In this document: positions 10,911-18,961 of the stretch, piece by piece | Numbering within the stretch: the first letter of the stretch is position 1 | How the letters are laid out: each line of letters starts with the position of its first letter | Made by a program: the position numbers and the translations under genes | Source of the DNA: JAIBAC01 sp046331095 | GTDB lineage: Bacteria; Actinomycetota; Acidimicrobiia; UBA2766 | DNA: 64,000 bases | Direction: 5' to 3' | NCBI GenBank assembly: GCA_046331095.1 | Contig: JAXLRM010000004.1 | Location: forward strand, 496,001-560,000 | Notes under the pieces: generated by a model | The model's database searches: none | What the model saw: only the letters and a program-made list of their open reading frames with translations | Told to the model about the DNA's origin: nothing

Positions 10911-12115
10911 TGGCCATGGCCGACACCGTCGTGCTCGTCGCGGAAAGGATGGTGAGCGGCGGCGCCGCCCTCTGTCGCGACCCCCACGGTGAGGTCGTTC
11001 TCGTCGAGGGCGCCCTCCCCGGCGAGACGGTGGGCGTGCTCGTCGGCACACGAAGGCGAGGCGGCGTCAAACGCGGGCGCGTGATCGCGGTCGAGTCGGC
11101 GTCGCCCGACCGGGTGGAGCCGCCCTGTCCCGCCGTCGCACGTGGTTGCGGAGGGTGCCGCTGGCAGCACGCCGCTCCCGCCGCGCAGGTCGCCTACAAG
11201 CTCGACGTCGTGATGGATGCGCTCGGCCGGGTGGGTGGGTACGCGCCGGGTGAGGTCGAGGTGACGGCGGCGCCCGCGCTCCCGCCGATGGGCGCGCGCA
11301 CGACGCTGCGGATGGCGGTGGAGGCCGGCCGTCCGGGCTTCCGCGGCCACCGCAGCCACGACGTCGTCGGTGTCGAGGCGTGCCCCGTCGCACACCCGCT
11401 CGTCGACGACATGATCGCCACGACCGACTTCGGTTCCGCCCGCGAGGCCACCTTGCGCTGCGGTGCCGGCACCGGCGACCGGCTCGTCGTCACGGCCCCC
11501 GACGCCGTGGACGTGGACGCCGCCCCGGACGTCGTCGTCGTCGGCGAGGACGAGCTCGCGGCAGGTGCATCCGCCTGGTTCCACGAGGTCGTCGCGGGTC
11601 GGCGTTGGCGCATCTCGGCGGGCGCCTTCTTCCAGACGCGGCCCGACGGGGCCGAGGCGCTCGTCGACGCCGTGCGCGCCGCGGCCGGCGATGCCCTCAC
11701 GGGCGACCCCGTCCTGCTCGACGCCTACTGCGGCGTGGGCATCTTCGGCGGCAGCCTCGGCGAGCCCAGCCGGGTGATCGGCGTCGAGTCCCATCCGGGG
11801 GCCGCGGCGGACGCGGTTGCCAACCTGGCGGACCGCCACGTGGACGTGGTCTGCGGCGACGTCGCCGCGTGGACGCCCGAGCCCGTCGACCTCGTCGTCG
11901 CCGACCCGGCCCGCTCCGGGCTCGGCCCCGACGCAGCCGCCGTGCTCGCCGCCACCGGGGCCGCGCGGCTTGTCCTCGTGAGCTGCGACGCGGCGGCGTG
12001 CGGCCGCGACGCCCGCCTGCTCGCCGGGGAGGGTTACACGCCGGTGTCGGCGACCGTCGTGGACCTCTTCCCACACACCCCCCACGTCGAGGTTGTCACC
12101 CGCTTCGACCGCTGA
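10910..12115 (+). CDS. TrmA/RumA-family RNA (uracil-5-)-methyltransferase
   Basis: SAM-dependent C5-methylation of a uridine in rRNA or tRNA, 401 aa. An N-terminal TRAM-like domain is followed by a cysteine cluster (CPAVARGCGGCRWQH) that resembles the 4Fe-4S site of RumA. The methyltransferase domain has DAYCGVGIFG (SAM binding), ADPARSG and the nucleophile Cys in VLVSCDAAACGRD near the C-terminus. The 4Fe-4S cluster favours an RlmD/RlmCD-like rRNA enzyme over TrmA. Start ATG 10910 overlaps the HxlR stop; ATG 10916 is an alternative. Converges closely on PafBC (4 bp). Confidence 0.88.
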   Translation: MAMADTVVLVAERMVSGGAALCRDPHGEVVLVEGALPGETVGVLVGTRRRGGVKRGRVIAVESASPDRVEPPCPAVARGCGGCRWQHAAPAAQVAYKLDVVMDALGRVGGYAPGEVEVTAAPALPPMGARTTLRMAVEAGRPGFRGHRSHDVVGVEACPVAHPLVDDMIATTDFGSAREATLRCGAGTGDRLVVTAPDAVDVDAAPDVVVVGEDELAAGASAWFHEVVAGRRWRISAGAFFQTRPDGAEALVDAVRAAAGDALTGDPVLLDAYCGVGIFGGSLGEPSRVIGVESHPGAAADAVANLADRHVDVVCGDVAAWTPEPVDLVVADPARSGLGPDAAAVLAATGAARLVLVSCDAAACGRDARLLAGEGYTPVSATVVDLFPHTPHVEVVTRFDR

Positions 12116-12119
12116 GCGG

Positions 12120-14168
12120 TCACGCGTAGCGGGAGCGCAACCTCCGGGCGAGGGCGGCGACCGCATCCCGCGCCTGCGCAGGCGCGACGACCTCGCAGCG
12201 AGGCCTCAGGGCGAGCAGCGGGGGGGCGAGGCGCTCGGGGTCGCCCGTGGGCAGCACGAGGAAGCTGCACCCGTCGGGGGACTCCCTGACGGCGTCGGTG
12301 CCGTAGCGGCTGCTCGCCCAGGCGACGTGGTCGTCGGGGAGGGAGACCACCACCTCGACGTCGCCGGGGCCGGTGAGCCGGTTCGCCTCGGGTGGCAGGT
12401 CGACGTCCTGGGGGTGACAGATCCGCGCATCGAGCACGCGGACTTCGCCGATTCGGTCGACGCGGAACATCCGCACCTCGTCCGAGTCGTGGTCGAACGC
12501 GGCGAGGTAGAGCAGGCCGCGGGAGTTGTCGAGGCGCCACGGGTCGACCACACGCCGCCGCGGCGCGTCGCGTCCGGGACTCCAGTGCTCTATCTCGCAC
12601 TGCTGCTCGCCGGCAACCGCGGCCGCGAGCGTGCCCGCGGCGGTGCCTTCGGTGGCGACGACGGCCACCTGCGGGCGCCTCACCTTGAACGACTCCGCCT
12701 CGACGTGGAGCACGTCGAGCACACCCGTGAGCAACGTGGCGGTCGCGGGCTCCAGCTCCACCTCGATCGCGAGGCGCACCGCGACTGCGAGCGCGGCCGC
12801 CTCCCAGTCCGTGAGCGACGCGACGAGCGGGAGGTCGGCGCTGCGGAGGCGCACACGGCCGCCTTCCTTGGTCGCCTCCACGATCTCCCCGCCCTCGAAC
12901 GGAGGCACACCGCACCAGTGGGTGAGCAGCGCCATGTCGTCACGCAGCTCGCCCGCACTGCACTGCAGCATCGTGCAGAGCTCGTCGACCTCGAAGCCGG
13001 AATCCTTCCGTGCGTGCGCCACGCCGAGCAGCCGCAGGAGCCTCGTCGTGTGGGCGAGGTCGGCCTTCGGCTCGCGCGGGCGGACCCGGCGCGGCTTCAA
13101 CGTCGGTGCGGCCGGCGGTGACGCGGCGGCGAAAGTCGCGAGGACGGCGTCGAGGCGTTGCCTGACCGCGTCGCGCGTCGACGGCGGCGACACCACCTCG
13201 ACGCCCTCGCCGAGGCGCAGGACCGTGGTCGCCATGTTGGCGTCGTCGCGGACGGACATGCGCGCGGTGGCCGCGGCCCCGTCGCCGGTGTCGTCCTCGA
13301 TGACGGCCCCGTCGGGCAGGAGTCCGGCTGCACGCGGGCCGACGAGGCGCATGACGACCTCGTGTGGCTCGGCGTCACCCCACTCCCACGGCCCCGCGGC
13401 GAGGTCGGCCGCCGCCGCGCTCGGGTCGGGTGCCGCGACGAACTCGGGGGCGGGCGAGACGACCTCGGGATCGGGGGCGATCCGGTCGAGCTTGAACGTG
13501 CGCGCTGCGCCCGAGCGCTCGTCCCAGGCGCGCACGTACCAGTTGTCCTCGGTGCAGTGCACGGCCCACGGGTGTATCACCCGGTTGCCGTGATCGCCCG
13601 CGGCGTTCGTGTACCCGATCCTCAGGGCGCGGCAGCCCCGCGCTGCGAGGACGGGCAGCAGCGTCGACGGCGTCGGCATCCGCGACTGCCACGGGGCGTC
13701 GTCGAGGAAGCCGGTGGCGCCCAGCTTCGCGAGGCCGACCTGGATCGCGCTGCGGACGTCGGGCGCGACCGTGGGCAGGACCCTGCGCGCCGCGAGCGCC
13801 ACGGCGGCGGTCTCGTCGGACGTGAGGGGCCGGGCGAGGGGGCCGCTCGGGGCGGGGATGTGGTACGTGTCGTCGACCTCGACGACGTCGATCCCGAGGC
13901 GCTTGAGGTTCGCCTTGTCGCGGCGGAACTTCTGGCGGGCGGTGTTGCTGTCGCCTGCGTACTCGCCCATCGACGCGAAGCGGTCCCGGATCTGCGCGAG
14001 CGTGTACGACCCGTTCGAGAGCAGGAACACCAGGTCCACGAGACGGGCGGCGACGTTCGGCTCGATCGCACCGGGGACCCAGTCGGGCCCGTCGAAGTCC
14101 CCGAAGTCGTCGTCGTCGTCGTCGAAGTCCCCGAAGTCGTCGTCGTCGTCGCCGCCGCTGGTCGCCAC
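12120..14168 (-). CDS. pafBC: Fused PafB-PafC-type regulator with two WYL domains
   Basis: 682-aa transcription regulator. Two HTH-plus-WYL units are fused: unit 1 about residues 35-325 (HTH near 42-65, WYL segment around WYVRAWDERSGAARTFKLDR) and unit 2 about 350-680 (HTH-like start near TTRLLRLLGVAHARK, WYL segment ending FRVDRIGEVRVL). PafB and PafC, separate neighbouring genes in mycobacteria, drive the LexA/RecA-independent DNA-damage response; fused forms are known in some actinobacteria. The N-terminus is a duplicated acidic tract of DDDDDFGDF type from a DNA repeat at about 14096-14150. A TACCTT hexamer 7 bases before GTG 14168 suggests a leaderless message. No proteasome or Pup genes are in the window. 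Confidence 0.85.
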   Translation of the reverse strand: MATSGGDDDDDFGDFDDDDDDFGDFDGPDWVPGAIEPNVAARLVDLVFLLSNGSYTLAQIRDRFASMGEYAGDSNTARQKFRRDKANLKRLGIDVVEVDDTYHIPAPSGPLARPLTSDETAAVALAARRVLPTVAPDVRSAIQVGLAKLGATGFLDDAPWQSRMPTPSTLLPVLAARGCRALRIGYTNAAGDHGNRVIHPWAVHCTEDNWYVRAWDERSGAARTFKLDRIAPDPEVVSPAPEFVAAPDPSAAAADLAAGPWEWGDAEPHEVVMRLVGPRAAGLLPDGAVIEDDTGDGAAATARMSVRDDANMATTVLRLGEGVEVVSPPSTRDAVRQRLDAVLATFAAASPPAAPTLKPRRVRPREPKADLAHTTRLLRLLGVAHARKDSGFEVDELCTMLQCSAGELRDDMALLTHWCGVPPFEGGEIVEATKEGGRVRLRSADLPLVASLTDWEAAALAVAVRLAIEVELEPATATLLTGVLDVLHVEAESFKVRRPQVAVVATEGTAAGTLAAAVAGEQQCEIEHWSPGRDAPRRRVVDPWRLDNSRGLLYLAAFDHDSDEVRMFRVDRIGEVRVLDARICHPQDVDLPPEANRLTGPGDVEVVVSLPDDHVAWASSRYGTDAVRESPDGCSFLVLPTGDPERLAPPLLALRPRCEVVAPAQARDAVAALARRLRSRYA

Positions 14169-14175
14169 GGCTGGG

Positions 14176-14181
14176 AAGGTA
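14176..14181 (-). promoter_or_regulatory. -10-like TACCTT, leaderless
   Basis: TACCTT on the minus strand, 7 bases before GTG 14168 of pafBC; no ribosome-binding site is present. Confidence 0.5.
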
Positions 14182-14213
14182 CCCGGCGGTCACGCGACGG
14201 TGGTCGGCCCCCG

Positions 14214-14356
14214 CTTGGAGAACAGACCGGCCAAAGTCCGGGGGTTGGAGAACTGCAGCGCCCGTACGTGTCACTCTGGTTCTCCAAGCCCTCGGGTTTG
14301 GCCGGATCGTTCTCCAAGCCCTCGGGTTTGGCCGGATCGTGCTCCAAGCCCTCGGG
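14214..14356. repeat. Direct and inverted 30-bp repeats between pafBC and meaB
   Basis: A 30-bp unit starting TCTCCAAGCCCTCGGG occurs at 14281-14310, again identically at 14311-14340, and as a 16-base partial at 14341-14356. A diverged inverted copy (CCGGCCAAAGTCCGGGGG followed by TTGGAGAAC) covers about 14227-14252, with a further TTGGAGAAC at 14215-14223. The set could fold into a cruciform or long hairpin in this divergent promoter spacer. Confidence 0.8.
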
Positions 14357-14399
14357 CGCGCACGAGGAGCGGTGCCGGGCGCGCACGAGGAGCGGTGCC
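14354..14399. repeat. 23-bp tandem duplication upstream of meaB
   Basis: Two identical 23-bp units starting GGGCGCGCACGAGGAG at 14354-14376 and 14377-14399, abutting the 30-bp repeats and ending 7 bp before the -10-like hexamer of meaB. Each unit carries a GAGGAG that mimics a ribosome-binding site but is too far from the start to act as one. Confidence 0.85.
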
Positions 14400-14406
14400 G
14401 GGGCGG

Positions 14407-14412
14407 TACCGT
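14407..14412 (+). promoter_or_regulatory. -10-like TACCGT, leaderless
   Basis: TACCGT ends 7 bases before ATG 14420 of meaB, directly after the tandem repeats. Confidence 0.5.
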
Positions 14413-14419
14413 CGCGCCC

Positions 14420-15403
14420 ATGTCCGACGTCGACGTCGCCGAGCTCGCCGCCGAGGTGCGCAGGCGCGACCGCAGGGCCCTCGCGCGCGCGATCACGCTC
14501 GTGGAGTCCACACGGGCGGACCACCAGCGCCTCGCCGAGGAGTTCCTCGCCGAGTTGCTCCCACACACCGGCGCGGCGGTCCGGATCGGCGTCTCGGGTA
14601 CCCCCGGAGTCGGCAAGTCGACCTTCATCGAGGCGCTCGGCACCATGCTCACCGCGCGTGGCCACGACGTCGCCGTGCTCGCCGTCGACCCGTCCAGCAA
14701 GCGCAGCGGCGGCTCGATCCTGGGCGACAAGACCCGCATGGAGGACCTCGCCCGCGACCCCAGGGCGTTCATCCGCCCGTCGCCGTCGAGTGGGACCCTC
14801 GGCGGCGTGGCGCGGCGCACCCGCGAGGCGATGCTGGTCTGCGAGGCGGCCGGCTTCGACGTCGTGCTCGTCGAGACCGTCGGTGTGGGCCAGTCCGAGA
14901 CCGCCGTCGCCGACATGGTCGACCTCTTCGTGCTCCTCCTCGCGCCCGGTGGCGGCGACGAGTTGCAGGGCATCAAGCGCGGGATAATGGAGCTCGCCGA
15001 CATCGTCGTGGTCAACAAGGCCGACGGCGACCTCACCGCTGCGGCACGTGCCGCCGCGTCGGAGTACCGGGGTGCGCTCGGGTTCATGCGGCCCCGCAGC
15101 CTGGGTTGGCAGCCCGAGGTCTTCCTCGTGTCGTCGGTGGAGCGAAGCGGGCTCGCCGAGGTGTGGGACGCCGTCGTGCGGGCGCGCGACGCCCTCGTCG
15201 CCTCGGGGGAATGGCCCACACGCAGGGCCGAACAGGCCGGCGCCGAGATGTGGCGCGAGGTCGGCAACCTCGTCGAGGAGTCGCTCAGGTCCGCCCCGGA
15301 GGTGGCTGCCATGGTGGCCGACCTCGATGCCGGCGTCCGTGCCGGCCGCGTCACACCGTCCGCCGCGGCGCGCCGCCTCCTGGAGGCCTTCCGCGCCGGA
15401 TGA
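14420..15403 (+). CDS. meaB: MeaB-type G3E GTPase (methylmalonyl-CoA mutase chaperone)
   Basis: 327 aa. GTPase that protects and reloads adenosylcobalamin on methylmalonyl-CoA mutase or a relative. Walker A GTPGVGKST near residue 63, LAVDPSSKRSGGSILGDKTRM (switch region), Walker B DVVLVETVGVGQSE, and the NKAD base-recognition motif near residue 200 are all present, in the order of the ArgK/MeaB family. A C-terminal helical dimerisation arm is of normal length. No mutase gene is in the window, so the partner must lie elsewhere. Cytoplasmic. Confidence 0.92.
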   Translation: MSDVDVAELAAEVRRRDRRALARAITLVESTRADHQRLAEEFLAELLPHTGAAVRIGVSGTPGVGKSTFIEALGTMLTARGHDVAVLAVDPSSKRSGGSILGDKTRMEDLARDPRAFIRPSPSSGTLGGVARRTREAMLVCEAAGFDVVLVETVGVGQSETAVADMVDLFVLLLAPGGGDELQGIKRGIMELADIVVVNKADGDLTAAARAAASEYRGALGFMRPRSLGWQPEVFLVSSVERSGLAEVWDAVVRARDALVASGEWPTRRAEQAGAEMWREVGNLVEESLRSAPEVAAMVADLDAGVRAGRVTPSAAARRLLEAFRAG

Positions 15404-15580
15404 GCGCGTGTTCCCGTCGCGGCCGAACGCAGGGAGGTGTTCGAAGGCCTTGTCGGGTGACGCCGACGCCACGATCGACGGCGGCAACGGCCGCATACGC
15501 GAACCGGAGTCGGACCCGATCCACGTGACCTCCTGCTGAGTCACTCCTCGCCGGCGGGATGCGGGCCGGTGGCGCCTTGG

Positions 15581-15586
15581 TAGCTT
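15581..15586 (+). promoter_or_regulatory. -10-like TAGCTT, leaderless
   Basis: TAGCTT ends 6 bases before ATG 15593 with no ribosome-binding site. The rest of the 189-bp spacer behind meaB (15404-15580) shows nothing recognisable. Confidence 0.5.
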
Positions 15587-15592
15587 CCCCGT

Positions 15593-16945
15593 ATGCGACT
15601 CGTGATCGTGGGCGGCGGCCCGGCAGGTAACCGCGCGGCGTCGACGGCGGCGCGCCTCGGCGCAGATGTGACCCTGGTCGAGCGTGACATCCTCGGTGGG
15701 GGCGCGCACCTGTGGGACTGCATCCCGTCCAAGGCGATGGTCGCGAGCGGCAACGCCCTCACCGCCTTGCGGAGGGCGCGCTCGCTCGGCATCGACGTGA
15801 CCCTCGCGGACAGCCGCGTCGACCTCCCGCGGGTGTCGGAGCGCATCAGCGACATATGGCACAGCCTCAACGCCAACGTCGACGACGAGCTCGCGAGTCA
15901 GGGCGTCCGCTTGATCCGCGGCACCGCACGGCTGCTCGACGACCGCCGCGTGACGGTGACCACCGGCGACGGCGACGAGGTGCTCGAGGCGGACGCGATC
16001 CTCCTCGCGATGGGGAGCCGCCCCCGCGTGCCCCCGTGGGCCGAGGTCGACGGCGAACGCGTCCTCATCTCGCGCCAGGCATACGACCTCGACTCGCTGC
16101 CCGAGCACATGGTGATCGTCGGATCGGGCGTCACCGGCGTCGAGTTCGTGCACATCTTCAACGCGCTCGGGTGCGAGGTCACCCTCGTCGCGAGCAGGCG
16201 CCACGTGCTGCCCGGCAAGGACCCCGAGGTGGCGTACGCCCTCGAGGAGGAGCTCGTCGCACGCGGCGTCACGATCCTCAAGGGCGCACGCGCGGCGGGT
16301 GTCGAGCGTCACGGAGACGAGGTGACGGTCGACATCGAGGACGGCCGCACGGTCAAGGGCAGCCACGTGCTGCTCGCGATCGGCTCGGTCCCCAACACCG
16401 ACGCCTGCGGTCTCGACGCCGCCGGTGTGAAGGTCCTCGATTCCGGCCACGTCCCCGTGGACGAGTTCTGCCGCACGAACGTGGCGTCGATCTACGCGGC
16501 CGGTGACGTCACCGACAAGATGCCCCTCTCCTCGCTGGCAGCGGCACAGGGCCGCCTCGTGGGCCACCACGTCGTCGGCCTGACCGCCAGGCCGCTCGAC
16601 TACGGGGCCGTGGCGCAGGCGATCTTCACCGACCCCGAGATCGCGGACGTCGGCGTCGCGGAAGCCGAGGCGTTCGGCCAGGGCCGCAAGATCCGCGTCA
16701 CGAAGGTGCCCTTCGGGTCGAACCCGAAGGCGCTCATCGAGGGCCAGCACTCGGGCTTCGTGAAGATCGTGAGCGACCCGCTCACGGGCGAGGTGCTGGG
16801 GGGCTCGATCGTCGGCGCCGCCGCGGCCGAGCTGATCGCGCCGATCGCGCTGGCGGTGCGCAGCAGCCTGCGCCTCGACGACCTCGTCGACACCTTCTGC
16901 GTCCACCCCTCGCTGTCCGAGTCACTCGCCGACGCCGCGGAGTAG
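15593..16945 (+). CDS. lpdA: LpdA-like NAD(P)H-dependent flavoprotein (quinone reductase type)
   Basis: 450 aa, two-dinucleotide-binding-domain flavoprotein with the lipoamide dehydrogenase fold. FAD motif VIVGGGPAGN at residues 4-13, NAD motif VIVGSGVTGVEF near residue 178, second FAD motif SIYAAGDVTD near 302, C-terminal dimerisation domain ending HPSLSES. The redox-active CxxxxC is broken: GGAHLWDCIPSK keeps only the second Cys. The C-terminal HPTxSE-like motif has Ser before Glu. Mycobacterial LpdA (Rv3303c) also lacks the Cys pair and reduces quinones rather than lipoamide, so that function is favoured here. Stand-alone gene. Confidence 0.85.
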   Translation: MRLVIVGGGPAGNRAASTAARLGADVTLVERDILGGGAHLWDCIPSKAMVASGNALTALRRARSLGIDVTLADSRVDLPRVSERISDIWHSLNANVDDELASQGVRLIRGTARLLDDRRVTVTTGDGDEVLEADAILLAMGSRPRVPPWAEVDGERVLISRQAYDLDSLPEHMVIVGSGVTGVEFVHIFNALGCEVTLVASRRHVLPGKDPEVAYALEEELVARGVTILKGARAAGVERHGDEVTVDIEDGRTVKGSHVLLAIGSVPNTDACGLDAAGVKVLDSGHVPVDEFCRTNVASIYAAGDVTDKMPLSSLAAAQGRLVGHHVVGLTARPLDYGAVAQAIFTDPEIADVGVAEAEAFGQGRKIRVTKVPFGSNPKALIEGQHSGFVKIVSDPLTGEVLGGSIVGAAAAELIAPIALAVRSSLRLDDLVDTFCVHPSLSESLADAAE

Positions 16946-16995
16946 CGCGACCGGGCGGCCCCATCATCCGCATCCACGTCGAGGAGGACTCACGT

Positions 16996-18915
16996 ATGGC
17001 CAGTCGCCGTCTCGCCGCACTTGCCGGTGCGGTGATGCTCGTCGCGAGCGCCTGCTCGACAGGAAGCAGCAGTACCGGCGCGGCCACGTCCGTGGCGCCC
17101 CGCGAGGTGCAGGAACACAGCGTCCAAGTGGACGTCTTGTGGTTCCGTCCCGACAACGGCAAGGGCGGTACCACCGACGTCGACATCACCGTCCGCCCCG
17201 ACGACCAGGGCAGGTTCTCGCTCAACTCCGAGCAGACAGGCGTGGGCAACACAGGCGACGAGTGGAAGGCGTCCCAGTGGGCGGGCTCGGTGTTCGGGAT
17301 CCTCGCCACCGGGGCAGACCCCGGCAAGGTCGCTGTGGACTTCGCGGTCTCGGACGTGATCGACGGGCCCAGCGCCGGCGCCTTCATGACCGTCGGTGTC
17401 GCCGCCGCCGTCAACGGGGACACGATCGACAAGTCGGTCTCGATGACGGGCACGATCAACCCCGACGGCAGCATCGGCCCGGTCAGCGGCATCCCCGAGA
17501 AGATCCAGGGCGCCAAGGAAGCAGGCAAGCGCAAGGTTCTCGTCCCCGCCGGACAGCGTATGGCCGACTCGGAGAACACCGGCGCCAAGGTCGACGTCGT
17601 CACCCTGGGAGAGCGACTCGGTGTCGAGGTGGAGGAGGTCGGTGACGTCGGCGAGGCCTACCGCGAGGCCACAGGTGGCCACGAGATCTCGCGAATGCCC
17701 GAGCCGGCCCAGGACGTCCGAGTCGGCGACGAGGTGGCGCGCCGTCTCGACGAGCACACATCCAAGTGGCTCGACACCTACGAGGGCCTCGTCGCCAGGT
17801 TCGACCGGCTGCCCGCCGACGTCCGGCGCGGCCCGCGCGTGAGCGAGCAGACCGAGCTGGCCGCGGAGAAGGCCGACGCTGCCCGCTCGTCACTCGACGA
17901 CTCCAAGTCGGCGGTGGCGTTCGACGAGGCCCTGCAGGCCGCCGCGCTGCAGCTCGTCTCGCTCACACAGGCCGGCGCGTACGCCGCCCTCTCCCACGGC
18001 GGCCCCGCTGCCCTGCAGACCTTCCTCGACCAGCAGACCGACTTCAAGGACTCCCTGTCGGCGTCGCTCGAAGACCTGCTGACCAAGTCACCGGCAACGG
18101 TCACCGACGTCGAGGCGCTCGTGAGCGCCTACGAAGCCGTCGCACGCGGCATCGGCCTGCAACTCGCGTCCGAGGACTTGTTGAAGAGCCCCGGCCTCAC
18201 GATGGACACCCTTGCCGACGCCGTGCAGATGCGCACCGAGGCCGGTCTGTTGGGCGCGTTGAGCTCCGACGCGCTCGAGATCCTCGCCGACATCCCCGGC
18301 CCGGCCGTCTCGCCGAACGTGGACCCCGCTGTCCTCGCGTCGCTGTTCCAGGGCGGCGCCGATGCCAACCTGCGGGTGTTCGAGGTCACGTTCCTGCGGC
18401 AGGTCGCACAGGCCGCGGGAATCACCGACGAGCAGGCGAAGCAGGTCATGGCGCTCAAGCTCCCCGACTACGCGGCGGCGCTCTACCAGCAGGAGATCCT
18501 GCAGACGCTCGAGGACCGTGCCGGGTCAGGGGGTGCCGGCGCTCCCGACCTCTCCTATGCGCGCCTCGGCGCCGCGCTCAACAACTACGTGACGGCAGCG
18601 GACCTCATCGCCCGGTTCTACTCGCTGCAGGCGTCGATCGATCCTGCCAACCTCGGCACGCTCACCGACACCGGCAACCCCGACGAGCTCGGCGCGATGG
18701 TCGCGACGTCCGTCGACGGTGTTCGCCGCGGCGTCGCGGCACTCGAAGCCCACGGCGTGGACGCGTCGCCGATCTCGATGCAGTTCCTCGACGCCCAGAA
18801 CGACGCACGCGACGGCAGCCCCGAAGACGTCATGAGCGCCCTGCGCAGCCTGTGGACGGCCCAGCTCGAGAGCCGCATGATGGCCTACTTCGGAGGCTTC
18901 CCGACCGGGAGATGA
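16996..18915 (+). CDS. Secreted lipoprotein with Lon-type (S16) protease domain
   Basis: 639 aa. A signal peptide ends in the lipobox-like VASAC (Cys 20), so the protein is probably anchored outside the membrane. Residues about 40-235 match the Lon proteolytic domain: catalytic Ser in DGPSAGAF near residue 127, MTGTINPDGSIGPVSGIPEK with the dyad Lys, and KVLVPAG. No ATPase and no PDZ domain is present, unlike Lon or the actinobacterial PDZ-Lon proteins. Residues 240-639 are an Ala/Leu-rich, largely helical region of unknown function. The architecture recalls the predicted archaeal secreted protease group COG1750, an inference from memory. GAGGAGG precedes ATG 16996 by 8 bases. Confidence 0.8.
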   Translation: MASRRLAALAGAVMLVASACSTGSSSTGAATSVAPREVQEHSVQVDVLWFRPDNGKGGTTDVDITVRPDDQGRFSLNSEQTGVGNTGDEWKASQWAGSVFGILATGADPGKVAVDFAVSDVIDGPSAGAFMTVGVAAAVNGDTIDKSVSMTGTINPDGSIGPVSGIPEKIQGAKEAGKRKVLVPAGQRMADSENTGAKVDVVTLGERLGVEVEEVGDVGEAYREATGGHEISRMPEPAQDVRVGDEVARRLDEHTSKWLDTYEGLVARFDRLPADVRRGPRVSEQTELAAEKADAARSSLDDSKSAVAFDEALQAAALQLVSLTQAGAYAALSHGGPAALQTFLDQQTDFKDSLSASLEDLLTKSPATVTDVEALVSAYEAVARGIGLQLASEDLLKSPGLTMDTLADAVQMRTEAGLLGALSSDALEILADIPGPAVSPNVDPAVLASLFQGGADANLRVFEVTFLRQVAQAAGITDEQAKQVMALKLPDYAAALYQQEILQTLEDRAGSGGAGAPDLSYARLGAALNNYVTAADLIARFYSLQASIDPANLGTLTDTGNPDELGAMVATSVDGVRRGVAALEAHGVDASPISMQFLDAQNDARDGSPEDVMSALRSLWTAQLESRMMAYFGGFPTGR

Positions 18916-18949
18916 CGACCGCGCCGCTCGCACGTGGCTCGCGTCTGGG

Positions 18950-18955
18950 TAGGTT
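18950..18955 (+). promoter_or_regulatory. -10-like TAGGTT, leaderless
   Basis: TAGGTT ends 6 bases before GTG 18962; no ribosome-binding site. Confidence 0.5.
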
Positions 18956-18961
18956 CTCGCC

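Noticed and set aside
13622..16906. Very long antisense open frame across pafBC, meaB and the LpdA gene
   Set aside because: Biased Arg/Ala/Gly/His composition, no domain, and full overlap with three well-supported genes. Such frames arise from GC-rich codon use.
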